Of a DNA stretch of 64,000 bases, positions 33,198 through 43,974 are shown piece after piece (the first letter of the stretch is position 1; each line of letters opens with the position of its first letter). Both the position numbers and the translations under genes were made by a program. The notes beneath the pieces were generated by a model. That model made no database searches and was not told the origin of the DNA. It saw only the letters and a program-made list of their open reading frames with translations. Source of the DNA: Forficula auricularia (Eukaryota > Arthropoda > Insecta > Dermaptera > Forficulidae); the NCBI GenBank assembly GCA_024734495.1, contig JALMQS010000153.1, forward strand, positions 12,357,548 to 12,421,547, in the 5' to 3' direction.

Positions 33198-34029
33198 AAG
33201 GTTTCAATATTTAGCGCCGAATGACGCAACCCTCATTTCAGAGCGTTTGAATTGAATGCATAACCTGGAACACACAGGCGAAGCTCTCTATCTTTATAAT
33301 ATCCCTGCATTTTATATCTCCTATTTTTAAATCAATTTCTCTTGTTAAAATTAATTATTATTATTTTTTATGTTATTATTTGTGAAATTATAGTGAACGC
33401 TTTTTCTTTTAATTAATTTAATTTTAAAATACATTCTGAAATACTCGATTAAAAAAAAAAAACAATTCATACGGCATATATGACTGCAGGCCGCGGGTTA
33501 GCCAGCTCTGGACTAGTAGCCTAAATCCTAAATCTAATCAATTCTTTATATGAAAATAAAAATTATTTTTACACCAAGATGAACTTTCCGTTCATGAGTT
33601 AACAAAAGAGTCGTAATTCGCAAAAAAATTAATATTTCTTAAGGATTTCAATATACTGGTTACTGAGGTGTTGTGACTTCGAATAGGTTTTTAATAGGTT
33701 TTATAATACAAATTACCTACAGATAAAACCATCAAAATACAATAAGATTACAGTACGTAATTTCAAAATTTCAAATATAGCTAATTATGATTTTCAAAAT
33801 AAATTTATCTGAATTATCTTTTATAGATCTTTTATTAATTGAACAAATTCAGGAGGGTCCGTAAATTGAGAATTGTGATTTCGTTAACTTCTGATCAATA
33901 TTACTTTCGTTATTAAAAGGGTCTGGCGTTTCATTTTTCTCTCTTTCAATCATTTCTCTTCGAGACAAATATGAACACAATTTTCGGAAATCCTCTGACA
34001 AACTAATCTATATCTGAAAGTGTGTCGAT

Positions 34030-34620
34030 AATTAACTTCAATTTTTCTTTCGGTGGGTGAGTTAATGGCAGTGGGCCTTAAGAAAAAGCCCCTTCTAGCC
34101 ACCAATCGCACAGCCGATTTGCCGCGAGTTCAATCAGCGCCGCCATTACTGGGACCCACCAGGAACAACCCCTTCCAGAATTTTTCTGCTTTTTCTCTAC
34201 TAAGGCTCTGGGTTTATAGCCTTGCCACGGCAAATAGACAAAGAGATTGCCTTGGCAGCAAGGGTTGGGCGCGCCACGCGGTTCGGATAGATTGCAAATA
34301 AAAGAAATCCGCTCTAAAAAAATGTAAGAGCTATAATAAAAGCTATTAAAAAGTATTGGCTTGGGAGTTGGGTAGAAGAGCTTGCTTGCTCCCTGGACTG
34401 ATACTAGTACTAAAGTCTCTAATTGCTCGGAAGCCTTGATTCTTCGTTGCTTGAGAATTATTCGCGGAATGCAGGAATTCTTTCGGGTGGCCCAGGCTGC
34501 GGAATCTGCTTTGGGTTTGAAGAACCGGACCGCAATTAACGCTAAGCCTTGTGTGCAATAAATGGCATGAGCGAGGGAAGAGAGCTTCACAGAACTTCAA
34601 CATTCTGAGTGATCCGGTTG
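34030..34620. other. GC-richer repeat-free island with long chance frames
   Basis: The sequence is unlike its surroundings and has no copy elsewhere in the window. It includes GCGCCGCCATTACTGGG (a GCCAT, Pho/YY1-like word), CCTTGGCAGCAAGG, and TGTGCAATAAATGG (34550-34563; Hox9/Abd-B-like CAATAAA). Frames of 82-170 codons exist on both strands but none has a recognisable domain or codon pattern, so I do not call a gene. A regulatory element or an old exon is possible. Confidence 0.35.
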
Positions 34621-34875
34621 AATTTTTTTTACTATTTTACTGAAACTATATTAGCTTATGTTAATTTATTAATTTCCCTCTCAAGAGAAAACACAGACAG
34701 ATTTAGTTAAAAGTTTTGTTAATTCGCTTTTTCATCTGCCCCCTGTAGGTGTATAATTTCAATTAATTTTTTAATTAACAAACTATATATCAAAAACATA
34801 AATGAATATTAGAAGAGGCCTCAGGCACAATAGTCAATCTAAATATCTGTCTGATAGTTCGTTAGTGGGTTAGAG

Positions 34876-35095
34876 CAGCAATTCTTAAACTGTGGTCCCC
34901 AAGGGTCCGCGAAATTATAAAAAATAGTTGCAAACAGATCAACAAGACGATAAAAAGGCAAGAAGGGCGTAGCCTATGAGATTATTGAGCCAGAAATTAA
35001 GTCTCAAGAACGACGTAAAATGCCTAGGATTGTGGTCAACAAAAAAATGTTATTCAAGAGGTGGTCTTCGGACTACATAAGTTTAAGAATCCATG
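34876..35095. mobile_element. hAT-like MITE, GTCCGAGGACCCC family, decayed
   Basis: Inverted relative to 45677-45898. The left end is CAGCAATTCTTAAACTGTGG with TCCCCAAGGGTCCGCG. The interior has ACAGATCAACAAGACGATAAA and AACGACGTAAAATGCCTAGG-like words. The right end is GGACTACATAAGTTTAAGAA. Flanking 8-mers do not match well. Confidence 0.65.
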
Positions 35096-35489
35096 AGTTT
35101 ATGTTTAAGAATTGATTAGATGTTAAGAAAATCGATCCAAAAATTAGGGGGGGGGGTTAAAAATTTGACCACTGTGTCTGATTTGGCCCAAAATTCGCAC
35201 ATATATGAAGGGGGAAGCTGGTTATGGTAAAGTAATGAGATAAACACATACATTTTTTTTTTTTAAATCTCTCATATAAATTTGAAATTTAAAACACATA
35301 AATTAGCATCTATGTGCCTCTCAAACCGTTCGCTAACATAAAATTGTCAAATCGGAACAATTTGCAGATAGCTTACAGAAACTTGAAATATTAAGTATTC
35401 ACTCTTTCCTTCAATTTTTTAAATTTTAAATTTTTTTTTATATTTTTTTATATTAGATTAATATTTTAATAGAAGTTTCTAATTTCTCA

Positions 35490-35945
35490 AATTTTAAGCT
35501 GAATATTTGCTTTCACTTCAATTTTTTTTTTCTTTTAATAATAATTTTAGTTTTAAGCATATTTAAGGTTTATTGAAATGCTGATTTTCGGGATTTAAAA
35601 ACAATATTTTTATAACGAGCATCATTTTGGTCCAAGTGCCAAAGACAAAAGGCCATTCCTAGAATAATAGAAATTAAGAAATCTATCTCTAATAATCTTA
35701 AACAAGCCTGAACTTTTATTCGGCATCCTTACTGTGTCATAACTCGAATGAAAGAGAGATTATTCTATCTGTGCACTTTTTAGTCATTTTCCTTGATTAG
35801 ATTTTAATTAATGAATCGCCCACCCGCATATTTATTAAATAATAAAAAATTTCAAGATTCGGCACATCAGAACCGGTCTAGAAATTAATAATAAACTTAA
35901 ATATAAATCCTTCATTAATCCCTATATTATTACATCGCCGTAAAA
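35490..35945 (+). repeat. About 450-bp direct repeat, copy 1
   Basis: Shares with 37483-37935, in the same order and orientation, CTTTCACTTCAA, TTTTAGTTTTAAGCATATT, CTGATTTTCGGGATTTAAAA, GAGCATCATTTTGGTC, AAAGGCCATTCCTAGAATAA, TTTCAAGATTCGGCACA and TTAATAATAAACTTAAATAT. Differences are scattered substitutions and small indels. Confidence 0.9.
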
Positions 35946-37244
35946 TAAAAAATAAATAAATAATATTATTAACCCATATTTCGAAGCTCCAACAACCACT
36001 ACGTAATAAGGTCTTCATTTCCAGGTCAAAATAAGTCAAATTAAAAAAATATATTCAATGATAAAGAGGGTTACAAATTAGGAGTTGTAAACCTCATTTT
36101 TCGATAGAAACACCACGACTATACTTCTTAAAGGGTAATATCATAGCCTATACCTACCTATATATATATTTTTGTCCTTGTTTATTTGTTTTTTGAAGCT
36201 GTTTTAATTAAATTTCATTTCAATAATTTATTTTAAAAAAAAAATTGATTAACCAAAATAGAAAAATAAAACTCATTTTTTTCTTCTAAATCATTAGCAC
36301 TGCTATTTTCGCATTTTTTTGTAAAGCCTCAATTCAGTTACGTGTCACGATAAAAATAAACTAAGTTTTTAATCAAAATAGGAAACCAAATTGAAATGAA
36401 ATTTTTTTAATAAATCATTAGCGCCCTCGCCTAGATGACTTCATTTTCATTTGCCGCATGACAGATACTTAGTCAACCGAAAAACTAATATTCATGGTAA
36501 TTGTCTTTTATCAATTTTTCTATTAATGGAAAAAATAGCATTGATTTTAATAAAAAATAATTAGTTCACTTGCACTGTAATTGATGGTTGACTAGCCCAA
36601 ACAATAAAGTATATCTCTTTTCTTCTAACTAAAGCCGCGCTCTTTAAAGTTAGAACTCGAATTGTAGCAAAGATGATTTCTGCCATTTAGTCGTAACTTT
36701 AATAATATAATGTAAACATATTTTTTTTTATCATTTTTCCTTATGAAGGGTTCTTACTAAGTTTTAAACATCATTTTTTTTACTAAATATTTATATCAAA
36801 TTACTATGGTTTTCTTTTAACATAAGTTAGCTTTTATAATCTGTATAATTCAATATCGGTTATACCGTATACTCGAATTGCTTTGCTATTATAAATAAAC
36901 ACATTTGTAATGTTTTTTTTTTCAAATATATACAAAAATAATCAAAATCTAATATAATTTTCACCTTGAAAATTTCCGAATCTCAAAATGTCTCCTGATT
37001 GCAATTCTTTGATTTAAAAACCTGACAAAATTCTTGAAAATAGCTTATTTTGGATAGTTAGCTGTAAAATACTTTGAATTTCAGACATTTCTAAACCAAA
37101 TGAGAAAAACACTATTATTTGAGTGAAAATAATACTAGTAATAGTTCCAAGCCCTGCTGCCTTCATCGACAATCTGTAAAATTTGCCGAGAGAGTACCGA
37201 GTTTTAAAAAATTTTCACTTTTTGCTGAATTTTTAAAACAAACT

Positions 37245-37466
37245 ATCATTTTTATACCATATAATTTAATAATTTTAGAATTTGTTTTATAAATTAAACT
37301 CAACTAAAGGGAGTTAATATATTTGAAGTTTAATTTTTAAAAAAATTTAATTTGACTTTTGTGACATCACAATTTTTAAGATCCCCGGGCCCCATGTCAC
37401 ATTTTGTCACAAATCTGAAACTCTCCCCTCTTACTGTGTGACGTAATTTATGGACGGCCCCTTACC
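37245..37466. mobile_element. Truncated GGGGCCGTCCATAAATTA MITE
   Basis: Right part of the element at 43572-43974: TATAATTTAATAATTTTAGA, AAACTCAACTAAAGGGA, GATCCCCGGGCCCC, CATTTTGTCACAAATCTGA, GTGTGACGTAATTTATGG and the terminal GACGGCCCC followed by TTA. The left end and poly-C region are missing. Confidence 0.85.
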
Positions 37467-37482
37467 TAGATTAATTTTTTCA

Positions 37483-37935
37483 TTTTAAACTGAGTATTTG
37501 CTTTCACTTCAAAAATTTTATTTTATTAATAATTTTAGTTTTAAGCATATTAAAGATTTATTGAAATGCTGATTTTCGGGATTTAAAAACAAAAAATCCT
37601 TTTATAACGAGCATCATTTTGGTCAAAGTGCCAAAGACAAAAGGCCATTCCTAGAATAATTGAAATTAAGAAATTAATCTGAAACAATCCTGGACTTGTA
37701 TTCGCCATCCTTGCTGTGCCATAACTCGTAGGAAAGAGAAATTATACTATTTGGGCACTTTTCCTTCATCAGATTTTAATTAATAAATCGCTCACCCATA
37801 TATTTATTAAATAATAATAAATTTCAAGATTCGGCACACAAGAAACGCTCTAGAAATTAATAATAAACTTAAATATAAATTCTTCATTAATGCCTATATT
37901 ATTATGTCGCCTTTAAATATAAAATCATTAAAAAT
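37483..37935 (+). repeat. About 450-bp direct repeat, copy 2
   Basis: Partner of 35490-35945, 1.99 kb downstream. Inverted relatives lie at 19990-20275 and 24295-24405, so the family is dispersed as well as locally duplicated. It begins about 15 bp after the MITE fragment at 37245-37466. Confidence 0.9.
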
Positions 37936-38252
37936 AAATATTATTTCTGCTTTTTTAAATTAGAGAATCTAAAGCTAAAGAGTTTAAAATATACTCAGTT
38001 CTACGATAGAAAATATACACTATTTGCTTCAAAAAAGAACTTTCTAAAACTTTTCGTTCTTGAGTTATCGAGGGTCTCGGAATCCAAACATACAGACATA
38101 ATTAATTATTCTCGTGATATGCAGACAGGAGAAAAATCATGCTTGAAAATAATTTTACTAAACGTTTCAGGCATATTTAACTACAATGAGAATTATATTT
38201 ATACACATACCTACTATATATATAATTTCGTTTGAATTCAATATAAGGGCCA

Positions 38253-38281
38253 ACTGGCAGGCAAAATTTGCCCGCCTGCCA
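38253..38281. repeat. Small GC-rich hairpin
   Basis: CTGGCAGGC and GCCTGCCAG are a perfect 9-bp pair around an 11-base loop, embedded in AT-rich DNA. It is not followed by CTRR, so it is not called a Helitron end. Confidence 0.6.
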
Positions 38282-38489
38282 GGCGTACCGAGCAATAAAA
38301 TATCAATTATAAAATTAAAATAAAAAAAATATTAATATTAAACAGGAGTAATTTTCGAAAAATTTAGCAATGTTTTTTTTTAAATCAATTGAAAATTTGT
38401 TTTAATAATTAACATTTAAATTATAATAAAAAACTAGAATTTGTGAGTTAATCGATTTTTTTTATGAAAATGATGAGTGAAGGAGTTAC

Positions 38490-38835
38490 ACCAAAAAGGT
38501 GCAACCCCTAAAGGCTTGGGTTGGCCCCTTCATCGTGAAAAGAAGAAGAAAGAATTTTATGGGCTGGACTGGGGTCGAAGGTATCTGTGGATACGGGTCT
38601 TAAATAGCTGAAGATTATAAGTCGCGGGAAAGATGGTGGAAGGGAGCGAGTTCCAGTCTCTGGAGGTCATAGGGATATAAGAGTTGGAGAAAGCACTTGT
38701 TCGACTTTTATCCAATTTGACAGCGAAGGGGTGCTGAGCGTTAGAAAACCGTGTTTCTCGTAAAGAGGGCTTTAGGGGGAAAATTGATTTCAGCTCGACT
38801 GAACAGACACCTTTTAGAAAATGTTTAGAAAAATT
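38490..38835 (-). mobile_element. 5'-truncated jockey-type LINE tail, inverted
   Basis: Same family as 32525-33197 on the opposite strand. The coding end stops at 38557; the 3' untranslated part extends toward 38490 with GTTGCACC and GGTGTAACTCC words. No poly-A run is preserved at the 3' side. Confidence 0.75.
38557..38835 (-). pseudogene. Reverse transcriptase C-terminal fragment, open but truncated
   Basis: Minus strand, one open frame from about 38835 to the TAA at 38557-38559: GVCSVELKSIFPLKPS, TRFSNAQHPFAVKLDKSR, NSYIPMTSRDWNSLPSTIFP, TYNLQLFKTRIHRYL. It aligns without gaps to the end of the frame at 32546-33085 (GRCSDEIKS, QHSLAVKLEKCR, YIPMTSRNWNSLP). There is no internal stop, so this copy is younger than the one at 7722. 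Everything upstream of the last 90 or so codons is missing. Confidence 0.8.
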
Positions 38836-39784
38836 AAAGAAATTAAGATAAAATTTCGATTTTAAACCTTTGTTTTTGAGCTAGGAAATACACACACACA
38901 CACCCATACATAGGTGCAGACATTTTAACAAAATAATTAATATTTCTTAAAATATAATTTTTTTATATAAATTTTCGACTGTCCGGTTCATTTTGCTCTT
39001 GAATTTCTTTTATAGAACTTATAAGAGTTGTTCTCAACTATTAAAGATAATTATCTTATTGCTTTTGTTCGAGTATAAACTAATTAAGATCATTCAATAA
39101 ATCCTTTTAATAATAATCTCCGAATGAGATAAATTTCTCTGAACATTTAATAAAGCAATAAAAATAGGTAAATCCTTTTGTGAAATTGAATTAGTTGATT
39201 GAAGTTGACCCAATCGTTTGTTGGAATGAACGAAGCCAAGCCAGGCAGGGTTGCTTGTGGATGGGGAGAGAAGGAAAGTTTCCTTTAGCGATTTATCTCC
39301 TCAATAGAGTGTTTTCGGCGTGCTACTTGCTTCAACTTATTGATAGATTGTATGGCCAATATTCAATCCAACATCCAATTAATCAATTAACTATTTGTGA
39401 ACCATTTGTGACTAAATGACCAACAATTCAATTAGATTTTGAATCCAGGGAATTACCGCTGAGAAGATTCAACCGCCCTCACAAGTGGTTTAATTTCTAT
39501 GCGTATTGACATAGCAGATTAAACGGAAAACGAAATTCATATAGTATATCAAACCTATTCCTTTTATTTTTATTCATACGGAATATGGTGTAGTATTGTA
39601 ATCATGCATGAAAAACGTGTCTTTTGCTTCGTATTTTCGAAAACGGCCTAAACTACACTCACAAGCAAAGAAATGGAATCACCTCCCTTGCGAGTTATTA
39701 AATGTAATTTTCATTCTCAAATATAATAATAATAATATAATATATTTCCATTAGGTTATCATTCTACATTTATTTTATGCCTCC

Positions 39785-40110
39785 TCTACTCTATTAACCA
39801 ACTTGGGCCAATTCAAGCCAACGCCAATGTGTAGAGTGGGGTTGGCTTGTATTGGTCATTGGTTTACGCTGGCGATGAGATTGGCGATGGTTGGCCTTCG
39901 GAGTGGTTTTTTTGATATATCAAAGAGGGCCAATGTTACGAAACGAAAGTGCGCAGTGTCTAGGTGTCTTTTCACCAAGGCCATAGACATTGGCCCAACT
40001 CTTGGACCACTGTGTGGAGGCACCTTCAAATTAACTCATTTTGCGGGTGGCCAACATGGCCAACATGTTTGGCTCACGTTGGGCCATATTGTAGAGGGCC
40101 CATTAAATGC
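39785..40110. repeat. Cluster of GGCCAA/TTGGCC words, probable element end
   Basis: GGCCAA, GCCAAC, TTGGCC and GTTGGGCC words recur in both orientations across about 300 bp (GGGCCAATTCAAGCCAACGC at the left, GGCCAACATGGCCAACATG and CACGTTGGGCCATATTG at the right). Subterminal repeats of this kind occur in DNA transposons. The 105-codon frame over it has no known domain. The island at 39190-39420 upstream is a separate GC-richer stretch without recognised content. Confidence 0.4.
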
Positions 40111-40865
40111 TGAAAAATGAAACATGTAGAAAAAATATTTAAATTTCTAATAAATTACAAAGAAACATACAAAGTAACATTGAATTAATGAAAAGAGAGG
40201 GATTCCAGTTCTTTGTTCGTGAGTATATTTTGATAAAAAAAATTGAATGAATTCACTGCGTTTTGGTCTACAATAAAACCTTGTTGAGTTAACATCAAAA
40301 AATTTATATATAAGTATATTTTAAGAGATATTAATTATTTTTTCAAAATGTCTGTTACTGGAGTATTGCATTGCCCTTCCGAGTTTTTAATCTCTTTGCT
40401 AATTCAATCAAAAGTAAATAATTGCAACACCTTCAAATTTAACTCATTGAAGGTATTCAATACAAAAATCCCAGAATAATCGCCAACTCTTCTTTAGGAA
40501 TAAACAAATGTATCATCCATTCTCATTTTGTAAATTCATATGAAAATTTTCCCACAATTAAAATTTTTTAAATGATTGAAATAATAAAAAGATATTGTAA
40601 TAAATATGGACATTGGTAGGGGTGTTAACTCGATGCCGAAATAATAATAAATATGTAAATTTTTAAATTTGGAAAATAAAAAAATTTTGTTTAAAATAAA
40701 AAGGTAGATAATTAAAATGATCTATTTTTTAAATATAGTGAATTGAATAATAAATAAAAGAGAAAAAAATTATATGACAACAAATATTGTGATATTAATT
40801 AATAAAGTAAAGGGTGTGTAGTTTCACAGTGAATGAAATAATACTCAAAGAGGTTTATACAAACT

Positions 40866-40908
40866 CAATATATTTCGGATTATCATCGGAGTCCATCATC
40901 ACGAGTTT
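40866..40908 (-). ncRNA. Hammerhead-like motif with one core change (left arm)
   Basis: Minus strand: GTGATGA (40896-40902; C of CTGATGA changed to G with following base altered), stem II GGA/TCC, intact GAAA (40873-40876), TATAT tract, then GAG that pairs with the CTC before the core. Confidence 0.45.
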
Positions 40909-40929
40909 ACAGATTAAAAACTTTTTTAA

Positions 40930-40980
40930 CCTGTAAACTCCTGATGATGGACTAATAATCCAAAATATATTGAGTTTGTA
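40930..40980 (+). ncRNA. Hammerhead-like motif with one core change (right arm)
   Basis: AAACTC, intact CTGATGA (40941-40947), stem II GGA/TCC, AAAA in place of GAAA, ATATAT palindrome, T, then GAGTTT, an exact complement of AAACTC (stem I, 6 bp). Confidence 0.5.
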
Positions 40981-41561
40981 TAAACCTCTTTGAGTATTAT
41001 TTCATTCACTGTGAAACTACACACCCTTTACTTTATTAATTAATATCATGTTTCACCTAAAACCTACACCACTTTCTCTAAGTAAAATTGTGATATTCGG
41101 TAAGCTTTAAGAATTAAATTCAGTCAAAATTTGATTATTGTGCTTAGAAATTTCTGAAAGATAGATAAAATTTTTTTCAAACATTATTATTTCTAACTAG
41201 AATCAGATATTCACACAACAGAAATATCGAAGAAAGTTTGTTTGTGGTTGAAAGTGTAGGAAATCAGAAAAAAAAATCGACAGGTTGTAATTAACACATT
41301 TATTTTTATTATTACATTATACTTCAGTATCAAGTTTTAACTTTTCATCTCATTCTGTTAGTTGATAAAAAATGTAATATCGCTAAAATTTGCAAACAGC
41401 TTACCAAGTCTTAAAAATTACTTAAAAGACAATGAAATAGTCTTGGGGTGCACATACATAATTATCTATTTAAAGTTGCATCATTCGTATCCATTGTAAA
41501 TTATTAACAGGAATAGTAGGGAATTGGATAAAATAACAAACAAAGGGTTTTTTATTAAATG

Positions 41562-41608
41562 GTCCAGACGTTTCGTCAATTTATTTAGACTTCCTCAATG
41601 GCCCATTT
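41562..41608 (-). ncRNA. Hammerhead-like motif, C3 changed (left arm)
   Basis: Minus strand: TTGAGGA (41594-41600) for CTGAGGA, stem II GTC/GAC, intact GAAAC and GTC, then TGGACC as stem I strand facing GGCCA. Confidence 0.45.
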
Positions 41609-41803
41609 TATCACTCTTTGTCAAAAACAATTTCGCTATTACAAAACATCATTAATCTCTCTTTAACATTCTTGGCTCAAATTAATCAACAATCTTGGAA
41701 GCGACTTTTCTTTAACAATTACAAATTTGTTTGTCGTCGTTTTTATTCAGAGATAACATGTCTTGTCTTATTGTGAAATTGTTTTTTGACAAAGATTGAT
41801 AAA

Positions 41804-41850
41804 ATGGGCCACTGAGGAAGTCAAAATAATTTGACGAACCGTCTGGTCCA
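41804..41850 (+). ncRNA. Hammerhead-like motif, GAAA changed (right arm)
   Basis: GGGCCA, CTGAGGA (41812-41818), unpaired A, stem II GTCAAA/TTTGAC (6 bp), GAAC for GAAA, C, GTC, TGGTCC. GGGCCA and TGGTCC pair over six positions with one G-T, the longest stem I and stem II in the window. Confidence 0.55.
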
Positions 41851-42138
41851 TTTAATAAAAAATTCTGTCTTTTTAATTTTATCCAATTCGCTACTATTCC
41901 TGTTACTATTATCTATTTTTTTCAAATTGGTAATTATTATGGTTCTGTTTAAAAAATAAAACAGGACTTCGCTACACTGTCTGTCTGTACGACTGATGTT
42001 AGAGCATTATAGCGTAAATTAAATTGAATTAAAATTTACAAGTTATATGTATTCATTTTTCCACAAATGAAAAATCATATTATTAAAAAATTATTTGACT
42101 CAACGAATATGTATTATGTACCTATATATTTCTCTTTT

Positions 42139-42805
42139 TAACCGACGAAAGGAGGAGGTTATCAATTCAACGGAATGTCTGTTTTTGTTTTTTTTGTGTT
42201 TGAACATTTATTTCTCTTTACAATGTTGACCGATTTGGATGATTTTTTTTTGCATTGGGTTCAGTCTCGTACCTGATTGGTTCCGTTTTTTTCATTGGTA
42301 TTGGACCTTTTTTGTTATGTGTGTTCACGCATACCTTCTTTGTTTATGGAACGATTTCGATGATTCTTTTTTTAGTGGTCACATATTAATTAAAAAATAA
42401 ACCAATTTCAAAAAAATTAAATGCAACAAATAAAATAATAAGAACTCAAAATTAAAATAAAATGCATTAAAATGTATAAAATAATTATCTTATTTAGTTA
42501 CAACTAAACGATGAAATTGTTACATGAAATTACTTTTTGAAGTCGGTGCAAAACAAACTATATCGCTTACGCGATGTTGTCTTCATTACCCTCCAAACGT
42601 ACTAAGATCCGTCGAGTGCGATTCATAAAATGTATGTTTGGCACCGACTTCAAAAAGTAATTTCATGTAACAATTTCATCGTTTAGTTCTAACTAAATAA
42701 ATAAGATAATTATTTTATACCTTTTAGTGCATTTTATTTTATTTTTGAGTTCTTATTATTTTATTTGTTGCCTTTAATTTTTTTGAAGTCGGTTTTTTTC
42801 TAAAA
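42139..42805. repeat. AACCGACTTC-type repeat with internal hairpin, copy 1
   Basis: Begins with ACCGACGAAAGGAGGAGGTT and ends with TTTTTTGAAGTCGGTT, so the ends are inverted. The segment 42483-42712 holds an inverted pair (AAATTACTTTTTGAAGTCGG / CCGACTTCAAAAAGTAATTT). The hairpin module aligns with 52555-52870 in the same orientation. It is non-coding. Elements with AACCGACTTC ends are common in insect genomes. Confidence 0.75.
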
Positions 42806-42992
42806 ATTATTGCATAGAAAATTGTTTTGTAAATGTGGGACGTTGGGAGAGAAAGCAACTGATTGAGATCCTCTCTGCTATAAAATCAGATTCACATGCT
42901 TTCTATATAATAATTGAAGACTTCTTATTTTTACCAAATCATTTTCTAGAGAAACAATTTGATAATATACTTTTGAGGCAGACTTCGATTCA

Positions 42993-43002
<10 letters not shown>

Positions 43003-43023
<21 letters not shown>

Positions 43024-43033
43024 ATTTTTTATT
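43003..43033 (+). repeat. Poly-T tract
   Basis: A near-continuous T run interrupted by single A bases, followed by TTTTTATTTTTA words. Confidence 0.95.
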
Positions 43034-43571
43034 TTTATTTTCCATCACAAGCAATAATTCGATCAGCCGTAAGGGGATTTCTATTTGTGCAGAGCATATT
43101 CCTCTATCTCTTTCGCTCTTTTGAACATAATATAATGTTTTCTCTTTTCGTCTTGTAGCCCCCAAGACAAGACAAGACAAGAAAGAGCCGACGGAGTGGG
43201 TCGGCTGCGAGAGGAGGACTCTGCCAGATTAAATTTCATACTGAGAATTAAACTAATTACTTCTAATTTGATTAATTATCGTTGCAAACCGAGCCAAAAT
43301 AATTAAGTCACTACAATTACGAAAAACATTATCTAAATACAGGACAAAGAAATATCATTTTTAAGATGTAAATTTTTAAGATGTAAAAAGACGAATACAA
43401 CAAAAAATTAACTCAAATAAAAGTGAAAAAAATAAAATGGTAGATTTTTGGTAGGCAAGGCCCTTTTCACAAATTTTCATGTTCTCCGTCAAAACAATGC
43501 GGCTGTCCTTGACTATCTTCCATGAATTTTTTCCTAATTGTAGATTACACATTTATATCATGCTGTACTTA

Positions 43572-43974
43572 GGGGCCGTCCATAAATTATGTCACACGAA
43601 TTTCATGTTTTTTAGATCCCCCATCCCCCTGTTTCACATTCTGTCACATTTTAATTAAGCCTCCCACATGTATTGTGACGTCACAATATTACTTTTATAC
43701 CCTATAATTTAATAATTGTAGAATTTGTTTTATAAATTAAACTCAACTAAAGGGATTTAATATATTGTAAGTTTAACTTTATTTTTATTCATATCATTTA
43801 ACATATTATGCACTATTACTATATAATCTGAAATCTAAAAAATATATTTGAATTTTTTAATTTGACTTTTGTGACGCTACAATTTTTAAGATCCCCGGGT
43901 CCCCTGTCACATTTTGTCACAAATCTGAGATACCCCCTCCCCCTTAGTGTGTGACGTAATTTGTGGACGGACCC
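43572..43974. mobile_element. GGGGCCGTCCATAAATTA MITE, full length, TTA duplication
   Basis: The ends GGGGCCGTCCATAAATTATG and its inverse (CATAAATT varied to CACAAATT) are followed inward by GTCACAC and poly-C. TTA flanks both sides (43569-43571, 43975-43977), which fits PIF/Harbinger-type insertion, though TTA may also derive from the end. It is 403 bp. Truncated relative at 37245-37466. Confidence 0.85.

Larger units (their letters stand above)
32167..33510. mobile_element. Non-autonomous hAT with a LINE tail inserted
   Basis: The left end CAGGCCTGGCCAACCTAAA and right end (inverted) CAGAGCTGGCTAACCCGCGG resemble the widespread hAT end CAGNGNTGGCCAACC. Flanking 8-mers ATGTAGTA and GACTAGTA agree only in the last five bases, so the duplication has decayed. 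The interior holds the LINE fragment at 32525-33197; the rest is AT-rich and non-coding. Confidence 0.6.
40791..41047. mobile_element. Inverted-repeat element with divergent hammerhead-like cores
   Basis: Arms of about 110 bp (GATATTAATTAATAAAGTAA, AGGGTGTGTAGTTTCACAGT, AATGAAATAATACTCAAAGA, GGTTTATACAAACTCAATAT) are nearly perfect inverted copies, with a core at the inner end of each. The right flank from 41048 reads ATGTTTCACCTAAAACCTAC, the shared flank seen at 13337, 49895 and 50750. The arm start also resembles 21278-21326. Confidence 0.85.
41523..41893. mobile_element. Inverted-repeat element with hammerhead-like cores
   Basis: Arms (GAATTGGATAAAAT, TTTTTTATTAAATGGTCCAG, TTGGCCCATTTTATCA, TTTGTCAAAAACAATTTC) and inverted partners surround a 120-bp unpaired centre. 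The cores are divergent. The flanks differ from the ATGTTTCACC group. Confidence 0.8.

Noticed and set aside
34078..34590. 170-codon minus-strand frame as a gene
   Set aside because: No domain, no start context, no splice signals and equally open plus-strand frames; GC-richer composition alone explains it.
42835..43158. 107-codon frame
   Set aside because: It runs through a poly-T tract that gives poly-Phe; no domain.
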